Of a stretch of DNA of 64,000 nt, positions 24,202 to 32,776 are shown in pieces (position 1 is the stretch's first letter; every line of letters begins with the position of its first letter). Location of the stretch: contig SFPN01000006.1 in NCBI GenBank assembly GCA_004551945.1, positions 12,295-76,294 of the forward strand. The letters run 5' to 3'. Under the pieces are notes generated by a model. The model was not told the DNA's origin. It searched no databases and was given only the letters and a program-made list of their open reading frames with translations. Origin of the DNA: Clostridiales bacterium (GTDB lineage Bacteria > Bacillota > Clostridia > Oscillospirales > Oscillospiraceae). Both the position numbers and the translations under genes were made by a program.

Positions 24202-25112
24202 CAGTGAGCACCTCCGATGATTTCTGTTAAGTCGTGAATCCCCAGGCGCTCCATGACGCCGGGGAGGTTGTCGATGATTTCCTTGCAGGCATAGGGGTTT
24301 ACCAGGTTGGCGGCCCCCACCTGCACGGCGGTGGCGCCGGCCAGCATCAGCTCGATGACGTCCTCCGCGCTCTGCACGCCGCCCATGCCGATGATGGGCA
24401 CCTTCACCGCCTCGTAAACCTGCCACACCATCCGCACGGCCACCGGGAACACCGCCGGGCCGGACAGGCCGCCGGTGGTGTTGGCCAGGATGGGACGGCG
24501 CTTTTTAATATCCAGCCGCATTCCCAGAAGGGTGTTAATCAGGCTCAGGCCGTCCGCCCCTCCCTCCTCGCAGGCCTTGGCGATGGAGACAATATCGGTG
24601 ACGTTGGGGGACAGCTTTACATATACGGGCTTTTTGCAGACCTCCTTCACCGACTTGGTCACGTTGTAGACCATGTTGGGGTCGGTGCCGAAGCTCATGC
24701 CTCCGTGGTGGACGTTGGGACAGCTGACGTTCACTTCAATAATATCTGTATAGGGGGAGGCGTCCGCTTTGGCGCAGCACTCCACAAATTCGTCCAGAGA
24801 GAAGCCGCTGATGTTGGCCAGGATGGGCTTGTGGTAGACCTGGCGCAGGCGGGGCAGCTCCTCGGCCACCACCTTGTCGATGCCGGGGTTTTGCAGGCCC
24901 ACGGCGTTGAGCATGCCGCCGGGGGTCTCGGCAATGCGAGGAGCCGGGTTTCCGAACCGGGGCTCCCGGGTGGTGCCCTTCACGCTGATGGCACCCAGGC
25001 AGTTGATATCATACCACTGGGCAAACTCGTAGCCGAAGCCGAAGGTGCCGCTGGCGGGGATAATGGGGTTGTCCAGCTGGACTCCGCTGAGGGTAACGGC
25101 CGTCTTTACCAT
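24201..25112 (-). CDS. pyrD: Dihydroorotate dehydrogenase B, catalytic subunit
   Basis: 303 residues. Class 1B enzyme: NVSCPNV carries the active-site cysteine, and GMGGVQSAEDVIELMLAGATAVQVG the FMN phosphate loop. Adjacent PyrK shows it is the NAD-dependent heterotetramer. It overlaps pyrK by seven bases. Confidence 0.96.
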   Translation of the reverse strand: MVKTAVTLSGVQLDNPIIPASGTFGFGYEFAQWYDINCLGAISVKGTTREPRFGNPAPRIAETPGGMLNAVGLQNPGIDKVVAEELPRLRQVYHKPILANISGFSLDEFVECCAKADASPYTDIIEVNVSCPNVHHGGMSFGTDPNMVYNVTKSVKEVCKKPVYVKLSPNVTDIVSIAKACEEGGADGLSLINTLLGMRLDIKKRRPILANTTGGLSGPAVFPVAVRMVWQVYEAVKVPIIGMGGVQSAEDVIELMLAGATAVQVGAANLVNPYACKEIIDNLPGVMERLGIHDLTEIIGGAH

Positions 25113-25837
25113 AGGATCTCCTCCTTTTCCAGCACCGGGCCTTCCCGGCAGATGCGCTTGTTGCCATACTTGGTCTGGCAGGTGCAGCCCATGCAGGCGC
25201 CGAAGCCGCAGCCCATGCGCTCCTCAAAGCTGAACTGGCCGGAGGTGACGGACTTGTCGTACACCGCCTTCAGCATGGGGGCAGGGCCGCAGGTGTAAAC
25301 ATAGGTATAGCCCGTCTGGGGCATGGCGTCGGTCACAAAGCCCTTGACCCCCAGGGAGCCGTCGGCGGTGGTCACCGTCACGTCCAGGCCCAGGGCCTGG
25401 AAATCGGCCTGCATGAACTGCTCTGCCGCCTGGTTAAAGCCCAGGATCACAGAAGGGGTCTTTCCCTGGGCCAGGAGCTTCTTGGCCAGGGCGAACATGG
25501 GGGGGATGCCGGCGCCGCCGCCGATGAGCAGGGGGCGGTCCCCGGATTTATCCAGGTCATAGCCGTTGCCCAGGCCGGTGAGAATGTCCAGCCGGGTGCC
25601 GGGTGCCATCCGGCTCATCTGCTCGGTGCCCTGGCCCACCACCTTGTAGACAATGGTCAGGCTCCCCTCTCCCCAGTCGCAGACGGAAATGGGGCGGCGG
25701 AGGAACTTGCCCTCCAGGGCGATATTCACAAACTGGCCGGGGGCGGTGATGGCGGTGGTGTCCCCCGCCAGGACCATACGGAAGGTCCCGGGAGCCAGTT
25801 GTTCGTTGCTGGTTACCGTAAAGAGGCCTCGTTTCAC
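25106..25837 (-). CDS. pyrK: Dihydroorotate dehydrogenase B, electron transfer subunit
   Basis: 243 residues. The FAD site RPISVCDW and the NAD/FAD region LIGGGAGIPPMFALAKK are present. The [2Fe-2S] cysteines are in MGCGFGACMGCTCQ with a later Cys in RICREG. I chose GTG 25837 because it sits in GTGA overlapping the pyrC stop, with GGAGGAAAGG upstream; the longer reading from 25897 lies inside pyrC. Confidence 0.95.
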   Translation of the reverse strand: MKRGLFTVTSNEQLAPGTFRMVLAGDTTAITAPGQFVNIALEGKFLRRPISVCDWGEGSLTIVYKVVGQGTEQMSRMAPGTRLDILTGLGNGYDLDKSGDRPLLIGGGAGIPPMFALAKKLLAQGKTPSVILGFNQAAEQFMQADFQALGLDVTVTTADGSLGVKGFVTDAMPQTGYTYVYTCGPAPMLKAVYDKSVTSGQFSFEERMGCGFGACMGCTCQTKYGNKRICREGPVLEKEEILW

Positions 25838-27114
25838 AATCCCTTTCCTCCTTCTTCCTGCCAGGCGATCTCTCCCCCGGAGAGGGTCAGCAGGCATTTT
25901 CCAAACACAGTCCGGCCGGCGAAGGGCGAACTCTTGCCCATGGACAGAAAGTCCTCCGGCTGGATGGTGTAGCTGGCGTCCAGGTCAAACACCGTCAGGT
26001 CTGCCGGGGCACCTTCCTCCAGGGCGGAGCCGATGCCGAAGCGCCGGGCGGGGTTGGTTACCATCCGATCAATCAGCTGCTCCAGAGTGAGAACCCCGGG
26101 CTTCACCAGCTCGGTATACAGCACCGGGAAGGCGGTCTCCAGTCCCACGATGCCGAAAAGGCTGTGGGCCAGCCCTCTCCCCTTCTCCTCGGCGGAGTGG
26201 GGGGCGTGGTCGGTGGCGATCATGTCCACGGTACCGTCCAGAATCCCGGCGATGAGGGCCTGGCGGTCCTCCTCCGACCGGATGGGCGGGTTCATCTTGA
26301 AGCAGCCCTCCTCCTGGAGCATGGAGTCGTTGAACACCAGGTAGTGGGGGGTGGTCTCACAGGTTACGTCCAGGCCTTCAGCCTTGGCTTTCCGGATCAG
26401 TTCCACCGTTTCCTTAGTGGACACATGGCAGACGTGGTAGGCGCAGCCGGTTTCCCGGACCAGGTCCAGGTCCCGCTCCACCTGCTTCCACTCGCTAGCA
26501 GAGGGGTTGCCCCGGTGGCCGTGGGCACGGGCATACTCTCCGTCGTGGATGTAGCCCCCGTTCAGCAGGCTCTCATCCTCGCAGTGGGCCACGATGATCT
26601 TGCCCAGTGCCTTGGCCCGGAGCATGGCCTGCTTCATCATCTCCGGGTTTTGGACCCCCTTGCCGTCGTCGGAGAAGGCCACCACATAAGGGGCCATGTC
26701 CTCCAGGTCTGCCAGTTCTTTTCCCTTCTCCCCCACGGTAATGGCCCCGTAGGGGTGGACGTGGATGACAGCGTCTTTGGCGATGGCGTCCAGCTCGGGC
26801 TGAAGGTTCTCTAAGCTGTCGGGCACGGGCTTTAAGTTGGGCATGGGGCACACGGCGGTGTAGCCTCCATGGGCTGCCGCCCGGGTGCCGGTGGCGATGG
26901 TCTCCTTGTATGAAAAACCCGGCTCCCGCAGATGCACATGTACATCCACGAAACCGGGGAACAAGTAACCATGATCCAATTCAATGACACGGGCGCCGGC
27001 AGCGTCGGGCGTTTCCTTGGAAAGGGAAACAATACGGCCATCCTCCACCAGAACAGACACCCGTTCAGCCCCGCCGTTTCGGAGCACCGTCATTTGATTC
27101 AGAAGGAGCTTCAT
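25834..27114 (-). CDS. pyrC: Dihydroorotase
   Basis: 426 residues. Amidohydrolase metal motif VHVHLREPG, later metal ligands in HVHPYGAIT and ATDHAPHS. This is the class I dihydroorotase that cyclises carbamoyl aspartate. It is the first gene of pyrC-K-D-F-E-B-I, tightly coupled to pyrK. carA/carB are not in the window. Confidence 0.96.
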   Translation of the reverse strand: MKLLLNQMTVLRNGGAERVSVLVEDGRIVSLSKETPDAAGARVIELDHGYLFPGFVDVHVHLREPGFSYKETIATGTRAAAHGGYTAVCPMPNLKPVPDSLENLQPELDAIAKDAVIHVHPYGAITVGEKGKELADLEDMAPYVVAFSDDGKGVQNPEMMKQAMLRAKALGKIIVAHCEDESLLNGGYIHDGEYARAHGHRGNPSASEWKQVERDLDLVRETGCAYHVCHVSTKETVELIRKAKAEGLDVTCETTPHYLVFNDSMLQEEGCFKMNPPIRSEEDRQALIAGILDGTVDMIATDHAPHSAEEKGRGLAHSLFGIVGLETAFPVLYTELVKPGVLTLEQLIDRMVTNPARRFGIGSALEEGAPADLTVFDLDASYTIQPEDFLSMGKSSPFAGRTVFGKCLLTLSGGEIAWQEEGGKGL

Positions 27115-27167
27115 TCTTCTCTTCCTCCTATGATTTCACATCAGAATGTACGAAACTCATTTTTCAT

Positions 27168-27196
27168 ATGGTACCAGATGTCAGCAATTCTGTCAA
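27168..27196 (-). promoter_or_regulatory. Promoter of the pyr operon
   Basis: TTGACA (27196-27191), 17-base spacer, TACCAT (27173-27168) on the minus strand. The leader to the pyrC ATG is only about 45 bases, too short for a PyrR-type attenuator, so regulation is probably by another route. Confidence 0.75.
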
Positions 27197-27257
27197 TTCT
27201 AAATCCGTGTAAAACCCTTTCGACTTTTTAGGATAGGCCCTGGCAGGCGCGAAAAAA

Positions 27258-27288
27258 CGTGCGTTTTCAGAACCTCCGAAAACGCACG
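27258..27288 (-). terminator. Terminator of the TRAP operon
   Basis: CGTGCGTTTTC (27258-27268) pairs with GAAAACGCACG (27278-27288), with T runs on both sides. It follows the TRAP permease stop. Confidence 0.85.
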
Positions 27289-27306
27289 CTTTTTTTCGAT
27301 GGGTTG

Positions 27307-29286
27307 TTATGCCTCGGCGGGCACGTCCTTCTGTCTGGCTGCTCTGCTGAGCAGGCAGATCAGGACCACCAGGACCACGCCGATGAGGTCCGTGAGGGTA
27401 CCCGGATAAACCAGGGTAAGACCGCCCACGATAATGGCCAGCCGCTGCCATACCCTCAAATTGGAGAAAACGTAGCCGCGCAGACCCGCCGCCACGCCAA
27501 AGACGCCCACAAAGGCGCTGAGGGTGGCCTGGATGGCCTGGGGTACGGTGCAGTCCACAAACAGGAGGGCTGGGTTCATGCCGAAGCAGTATGGCACGAT
27601 AAAAGCCGCTATGGCCAGCGTTGTTGCTGTGATAGCCGTCTTCATTGGCTTGGATTTGGCGATGGCGCTGCCTGCGTAGGCAGCCAGGGCCACGGGGGGC
27701 GTAATGTCGGCCACGATGCCGAAGTAGAACACGAACATGTGGGCTGCCAGAGGCGCCATACCCATCTTGATGAGGATGGGGGCGCAGGTGGTGGCCATGA
27801 TGACATAGTTGGCGGTGGTGGGAACGCCCATGCCCAGCACGATACAGGCCAACATGGTCAGGAGCATGGCGATAAACATATAGCCGCCGGACAGGTTCAC
27901 GATAGCGGAGATCAGCTTAGCGCCGATGCCGGTAGTGGTGATGACGCAGGCGATGGTGCCGGCCACGGCGCAGGCGATGCCCACGGTGAGGGTGGACCGG
28001 GCGCCGTTTTCCAGGGCGTCAAAGAACTTGTGAATGTTGATGCGGGTGTCCTTGTTGAACATGCTCACCACGATGGCCGCAACGGTGGCCACGATGGCCG
28101 CCAGGCTCATAGTGGTCTTCATCATCATGATGACCAGAAGCACCAGGGGCAGGAGCAGATAGCCCTTATGGGCGATGAGCTTGCCGAACTTGGGCAGGTT
28201 TTCCCGGGAAATTCCCTTCAGGCCCATGCGCTTGGCCTCCAGATGTACGGCAATGAAGATGCCGGCAAAGTACAGGGCGGCGGGCAGGATGGCCCGGGCT
28301 GCGATGAAGCCGTAGCTAAAGCCCGTGTACTCCACCATGAGGAAGGCCGCCGCGCCCATGATGGGAGGCATGATCTGGCCGCCGGTAGAGGAGGCGGCCT
28401 CCACCGCGCCGGCAAATTCCGGCCGGTAGCCGTTCTTCTTCATCATGGGGATGGTGACGGAGCCGGTGGTAACGGTATTGCCCACAGAGGAGCCAGAGAC
28501 CATGCCGCACAGAGCGGAGGAGATCACGGCCACCTTAGCAGGGCCGCCACTGGAGCTGCCGGCGATGGAGTTTGCCAGCTCAATAAAGAACTGGGAAATG
28601 CCTGTCCGCTCCAGGAACGCGCCGAAGATAACAAAGAGGACGATGAAGGTGGAGCAGGCACGGATGGGGGTGCCGATGACGCCTTCGGTGGTGTAAAACA
28701 GGTTGTAGATATTCAGGGATAGTGACTTGCCGGTAAAGGCGATCATGTAGATAATGAAGGCCGAGGAGACGATGACGATGGGAATACCCACGGCCCGCCG
28801 GCAGGCCTCCAGGGTGACCACCACGCCGATGATGCCGATAACAAGATCCACAGGCGTCAGGCGGATGGTGTTGGCGATGATCTTGTCCAGGTTAAAGACG
28901 AAGTAGAAATAGCTGCCGCCGCCCAGGACGGCCAGGATCACATCATACCAGGGGATGTAATTGAGTTTTTTGTGGGCCCCCTTCCGGGAAGGGAACACGA
29001 TAAAGGTCAGAAACACCAGAATCCCCACGAAGGACGCCCGTTCGATTCTGGTCTCCCAATCCAGCCCGAAATTCAGAAGAATACTGTAAACAGCAAAGGC
29101 CACCAGCATGTAGCGCACGACCACCTTGGGAATTCCGTCCCAAATTCGGACGTTGGACTCCCGGTCGTACTTTTCCATAACAGCCTGAACATCGGCTTCG
29201 GTAGTGGCTTCTTCTTCTGCCGCAATCTTGGTATACTCAAACTCAGTGGCTGGGTCTTTTGCTGATTTTTTTCCAAACAGCGGCAC
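27307..29286 (-). CDS. TRAP transporter fused permease (DctQM-type, TAXI system)
   Basis: 659 residues with about 16-18 membrane helices, the fused 4TM/12TM form. After a charged cytoplasmic N-terminus come the small-subunit helices, then the DctM block with GSSVGNTVTTGSVTIPMM and GGQIMPPIMGAAAFLM. The start is GTG 29286 behind GGAGG at eight bases. It works with the TAXI binding protein at 29815 in Na+-driven uptake of an organic anion, probably a dicarboxylate or amino acid. Confidence 0.93.
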   Translation of the reverse strand: MPLFGKKSAKDPATEFEYTKIAAEEEATTEADVQAVMEKYDRESNVRIWDGIPKVVVRYMLVAFAVYSILLNFGLDWETRIERASFVGILVFLTFIVFPSRKGAHKKLNYIPWYDVILAVLGGGSYFYFVFNLDKIIANTIRLTPVDLVIGIIGVVVTLEACRRAVGIPIVIVSSAFIIYMIAFTGKSLSLNIYNLFYTTEGVIGTPIRACSTFIVLFVIFGAFLERTGISQFFIELANSIAGSSSGGPAKVAVISSALCGMVSGSSVGNTVTTGSVTIPMMKKNGYRPEFAGAVEAASSTGGQIMPPIMGAAAFLMVEYTGFSYGFIAARAILPAALYFAGIFIAVHLEAKRMGLKGISRENLPKFGKLIAHKGYLLLPLVLLVIMMMKTTMSLAAIVATVAAIVVSMFNKDTRINIHKFFDALENGARSTLTVGIACAVAGTIACVITTTGIGAKLISAIVNLSGGYMFIAMLLTMLACIVLGMGVPTTANYVIMATTCAPILIKMGMAPLAAHMFVFYFGIVADITPPVALAAYAGSAIAKSKPMKTAITATTLAIAAFIVPYCFGMNPALLFVDCTVPQAIQATLSAFVGVFGVAAGLRGYVFSNLRVWQRLAIIVGGLTLVYPGTLTDLIGVVLVVLICLLSRAARQKDVPAEA

Positions 29287-29322
29287 GTTACCTACCTCCT
29301 TTTCTCTTTTTCTCTATAGGAC

Positions 29323-29811
29323 TCATCCCCGCTGACAGGAGAAGAGGACCTTGCTGCTGCGGCCGCACAGGTCCCGCAGGCTGATGGTCTCGTCTCCCAG
29401 GTACAGGGTATGGTCGGAAATGGTGCCTACCACGATCACCATGTTGTCTATCTTTTTCTCGATGTTGGAAATAATCATTTCCCCGTTCTCGCCGTAGGAA
29501 AGGGTCTCCCCCTCTCCCAGCTCCTCCTCCACCCCGGCGCCGAAGCCGTAGTAGATGCACTGGGTGTTCCAGATCTCCCCTTCCCGGATCTCATACACAT
29601 CACGAACCGGGCTCTTGTTCACCGAATGGATAAACTCCACTGCAAAGGTATCACCATTTTCCACAGGATATGTGGCGTAGACCTGGCCGCTGTCCGCGTT
29701 GGAAAGAACCAGGCTTGTCCCCCCGGGGGAACACCCGGGAAGGAAAGCGGCCGCTGTAATGAAGATCATTACGGCGGCCGCGACCGTAGATAATTTACGG
29801 ATCCCGTTCAC
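29323..29811 (-). CDS. DUF1850 lipoprotein of the TAXI-TRAP system
   Basis: 162 residues. A signal peptide with lipobox-like FLPGCS precedes the DUF1850 pattern FAVEFIHSVNKSPVRDVYEI. Proteins of this family usually lie between TAXI binding proteins and fused TRAP permeases, as here, but their job is not known. Confidence 0.82.
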   Translation of the reverse strand: MNGIRKLSTVAAAVMIFITAAAFLPGCSPGGTSLVLSNADSGQVYATYPVENGDTFAVEFIHSVNKSPVRDVYEIREGEIWNTQCIYYGFGAGVEEELGEGETLSYGENGEMIISNIEKKIDNMVIVVGTISDHTLYLGDETISLRDLCGRSSKVLFSCQRG

Positions 29812-29814
29812 GGA

Positions 29815-30816
29815 TTACTCCGCAGTCATTGCATCGACCTCGGTGAAGTACTTGGTTGCACCGGGGTGGAAGGGGATGTCGATGCCGGAAACAGCGGTCT
29901 CCAGGCTCAGCTCAGCTCCCTTGGCATGGCCCTCGGTGATGGCATCCTGGTTGTCGAAGATGCCCTTAACCAGAGCGTAGATCACGTCCTCGGACACGTC
30001 GTTGCGGGCAATGATGGTTGCCATGACAGCCACGGCGGGCACATCCTCGGCCACGCAGGTGTAGGTGTTGGCGGGAATGGTGCCATAGGTGTAGAAGCCG
30101 TAGTCACCCATCAGAGCGTCTGCATGCTCCTGATCGATGGGCAGAAGGTTGAAGCTGTAAGTAGAAGCCAGCTCGGAGACGGCGGTGGTGGGATAGCCAG
30201 CCACCACGAAGGCGGCGTCGATGGTTCCGTTCTTCAGGGAGTCTGCGGAGTCTGCGAAGCTCTGGTTCTGCTTGATGATGTCGCTGTCAATGTCGATGCC
30301 GTAGGCAGCCAGGATCTGACGGGCGTTGAACTCCACGCCAGAGCCAGCGTCACCCACGCTGACCTTCTTGCCCTTGAGCTGGTCAATGGAGGTGATGTTC
30401 TGGTTGGCAACGATCTGCACGTACTCGGGATAGCAGGACATGACAGCGGAGTAGTTCTCATAGGGAGTCTTGTCAGCATACATGTCGGTGCCGGAGTAAG
30501 CGTAGTACATGACGTCGTTCTGGACGATGGCCAGCTGATTTTCGCCGGTCTCCACCAGGTCGATGTTGGCAGCGGAAGCGCCGGTAGACTGAACGGTGAT
30601 GTTCAGGGTGTCGGCCAGCTTTTCGTTCAGGACCTGAGCCACCACGCCGGAGAAGCCGTAGTAGGTGCCGGAGGTGCCGCCGGTAGCCATGCTCAGCTTG
30701 GTCACGCCGGTGGTCTCGCCGCCGGTCTCGCTGCCCTCGTCGGTGGTACCGCCGCCGCAGGCTGCCAGGCCCAGGGCCATGACCAGAGCCAGGATCAGTG
30801 CAAGAGTCTTTTTCAT
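29815..30816 (-). CDS. TAXI family TRAP solute-binding protein
   Basis: 333 residues. A lipoprotein signal ends in LAAC, then a Gly/Thr/Glu-rich linker. The TAXI signature is visible in LSMATGGTSGTYYGFSGVVA and VSVGDAGSGVEFNARQILAAYG. ATG 30816 follows AAGGAGG; the frame from 30885 has no site. It is the first gene of a three-gene operon. Confidence 0.94.
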   Translation of the reverse strand: MKKTLALILALVMALGLAACGGGTTDEGSETGGETTGVTKLSMATGGTSGTYYGFSGVVAQVLNEKLADTLNITVQSTGASAANIDLVETGENQLAIVQNDVMYYAYSGTDMYADKTPYENYSAVMSCYPEYVQIVANQNITSIDQLKGKKVSVGDAGSGVEFNARQILAAYGIDIDSDIIKQNQSFADSADSLKNGTIDAAFVVAGYPTTAVSELASTYSFNLLPIDQEHADALMGDYGFYTYGTIPANTYTCVAEDVPAVAVMATIIARNDVSEDVIYALVKGIFDNQDAITEGHAKGAELSLETAVSGIDIPFHPGATKYFTEVDAMTAE

Positions 30817-30883
30817 CTGGATAATCCTCCTTGTTTTTTGATGTCGCCGAATACAAAACCTGTTTTCAGACTTGACAGTTATC

Positions 30884-30912
30884 ATTATACATAATTTATG
30901 TCAGGATTGCAA
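30884..30912 (-). promoter_or_regulatory. Promoter of the TAXI-TRAP operon
   Basis: On the minus strand TTGCAA (30912-30907), 17-base spacer, perfect TATAAT (30889-30884). Confidence 0.8.
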
Positions 30913-31057
30913 GGCGCATCTTCTTACATTTCCCCTATATTCCATAGAAATTATCCCGGCACCCTTTGGCTATTCTGATACCTCCTGCCATATTACGAAT
31001 GATTTCTTGCAAATTTGCCTATTTTCCACCTTTTAGCAAAATGGATGGGGTGAATAA

Positions 31058-32344
31058 TTATATCGGCTCCTCCCGTCGGATGGCCACCTCCTGGCTCAAA
31101 AGGGCCCAGTTCTGGGGGAAGGTCCGCAGCAGATTCCAGTAGGCCGCGCCCCCCAGGGCCAGGTTCTCCGCCAGGCGGAACTTGGCCTGGATGCTCCGGG
31201 CGTCCTCAAACCAGACGATGTGCTCCTGCCCCTCCAGCAGGTAGGTAAAAAACGGGGACTGGGCGGTCTCGTCGTACTGGATGGCCGCGCCCATCTGGGC
31301 GGCCAGCAGCACCGCCTCCTGGTTTCCCAGGGTGGTGGCCCGGCGGGCCGGGTCATAGGGCAAAATCCAGTCATAGCCATAATTGGGAACCCCCATCTGA
31401 ATCTTATAGGCCGGGATCTCGCTGACCCCGTACCGGAGGACCTGCTCCACCTGGGGCAGCGGGGCCACCGCCATGGGCGGGCCGTAGGCATAGCCCCATT
31501 CGTAGGTCATGAGGAGCACCCAGTCGGCAATGTCCCCGATGATGGGATAGTTGTGGGCCTCATACAGCAGCCCCGGCTGCCGGGCAAAGGTCTTGGGGGC
31601 CAGGTCGGCCTGAAGGAACATCCCCCGGGCGTGAAGCCGGTCCCGGGCGTTGCCCAGAAAGGCAAAGTAGGCGTCCGCGTCCTCCGGCTGGATGTACTCA
31701 AAGTCCGACTCCAGCCCCCGGTACCCCTTCTCCTCCATCACCCCGATCAGCCGGTCCAGAACCTGGTTTTGCAAAGCCTGGTCCTGAAAGAGCCGGGACG
31801 CCCGCTCGGTGGAAAAATTCCCGCTGTCGTCAATGGAGGTGAGCACCAGCACCGGAACGGCTCCAAACAGGCGGGCTTCCCCCAGCAGTTCCTCGTCCTG
31901 GGGAGGCACCAGGGTGCCGTCCTCCCGGAAGCCGTAGGAGAAAATCGCCAGTCGGGTGAGAAAGGGCATGGCCTGGCGCAGGACGCTCTGGCGGATGTGG
32001 GGATAGGCGTAGCCGCCGACTATGAAGGGGCCCAGGTTGGGCGCCTCCCCTTTTAAGCGGACGGTGAGCAGCTGACCGGGCTGGATGGGCTGGCCCTGGG
32101 CCAGCACGGGGTTATACTGGAGCAGGGTGAGTACATCCACCCCCACTGTTCCGGCGATTTGGAACAGGTCATCACCGGGCTGAACCTCGTAGGTCTCCGC
32201 CGGGATCAGGATCACCAGGGCCTGCCCCGGCACCAGGGGCTGCTGGGTGAGCAGGCCGTTGTCGCTGCGCAGCCGGGCCACGGACACCCCAAATTCCTGG
32301 GCGATCCCGGCCAGGGTGTCTCCTTGCTGTACCACATAAATCAT
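31058..32344 (-). CDS. LysM - GH18 spore protein (YaaH/SleL type)
   Basis: 428 residues. Two LysM modules (residues 1-46 YVVQQGDTLAGIAQEF and about 50-97 YEVQPGDDLFQIAG) precede a glycoside hydrolase 18 barrel. The catalytic-acid strand is GLESDFEYI (family DxxDxE; here S-D-F-E, with the acid E kept). The end AYWNLLR fits the family's final strand. Such proteins are spore coat/cortex N-acetylglucosaminidases used in germination, which would fit SigE/SigK control. No signal peptide, as usual for coat proteins. Confidence 0.9.
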   Translation of the reverse strand: MIYVVQQGDTLAGIAQEFGVSVARLRSDNGLLTQQPLVPGQALVILIPAETYEVQPGDDLFQIAGTVGVDVLTLLQYNPVLAQGQPIQPGQLLTVRLKGEAPNLGPFIVGGYAYPHIRQSVLRQAMPFLTRLAIFSYGFREDGTLVPPQDEELLGEARLFGAVPVLVLTSIDDSGNFSTERASRLFQDQALQNQVLDRLIGVMEEKGYRGLESDFEYIQPEDADAYFAFLGNARDRLHARGMFLQADLAPKTFARQPGLLYEAHNYPIIGDIADWVLLMTYEWGYAYGPPMAVAPLPQVEQVLRYGVSEIPAYKIQMGVPNYGYDWILPYDPARRATTLGNQEAVLLAAQMGAAIQYDETAQSPFFTYLLEGQEHIVWFEDARSIQAKFRLAENLALGGAAYWNLLRTFPQNWALLSQEVAIRREEPI

Positions 32345-32473
32345 ATGGCATCCCTCCTTATTCTTCTCCTGCTACCATATGCGGGAGAAGGGCGGGAAAC
32401 CCCAGCGGAGACCGGTGGTTTAGCAAAGAACCTGTCGAGGGCCGCCGGCATATGCTAGGTTGAGGTGATGACC

Positions 32474-32722
32474 ATGGACCCCTGCCAGCAAAACACTCTC
32501 ATCACCCTTCTGTCCAATGCCATCTCCGCCCGCCTGACCACAGACGAACTGGCTCAGGCCGCCTCCCTTCTCACCCAGCTGGGCACCACGTTGGGCTTTC
32601 TGGCCACCCAGCGGGCCTTCTGCGAGGAGCAGGCAAAAAAGGGCCAAGCCCCGCCCCTGGAGCTCACCGGCGAGGAGCTTCCGGACGCGGACGCCCAGAT
32701 CTTGGAGGAAAGCCCACCATAA
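32474..32722 (+). CDS. Small helical protein of unknown function
   Basis: About 82 residues from ATG 32474, which has GAGGTG six bases upstream; GTG 32465 and ATG 32468 are alternatives. The middle (LTTDELAQAASLLTQLGTTLGFLA) is amphipathic helix and the end is acidic. It resembles small proteins common in Clostridia that lack a known function. It is divergent from the LysM-GH18 gene. Confidence 0.7.
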   Translation: MDPCQQNTLITLLSNAISARLTTDELAQAASLLTQLGTTLGFLATQRAFCEEQAKKGQAPPLELTGEELPDADAQILEESPP

Positions 32723-32732
32723 ACAGCAAAAA

Positions 32733-32768
32733 CAGGGCGACCGCGGAACACTCTCCGCAGCCGCCCTG
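32733..32768 (-). terminator. Terminator of the acyl-CoA ligase operon
   Basis: CAGGGCG (32733-32739) pairs with CGCCCTG (32762-32768), with an inner GCGG/CCGC stem. On the minus strand TTTTTGC follows. Confidence 0.75.
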
Positions 32769-32776
32769 CCAGTTGG

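Noticed and set aside
23503..24426. Extended start for pyrF
   Set aside because: The extension is a frame inside pyrD; the ATG overlapping the pyrD stop is the real start.
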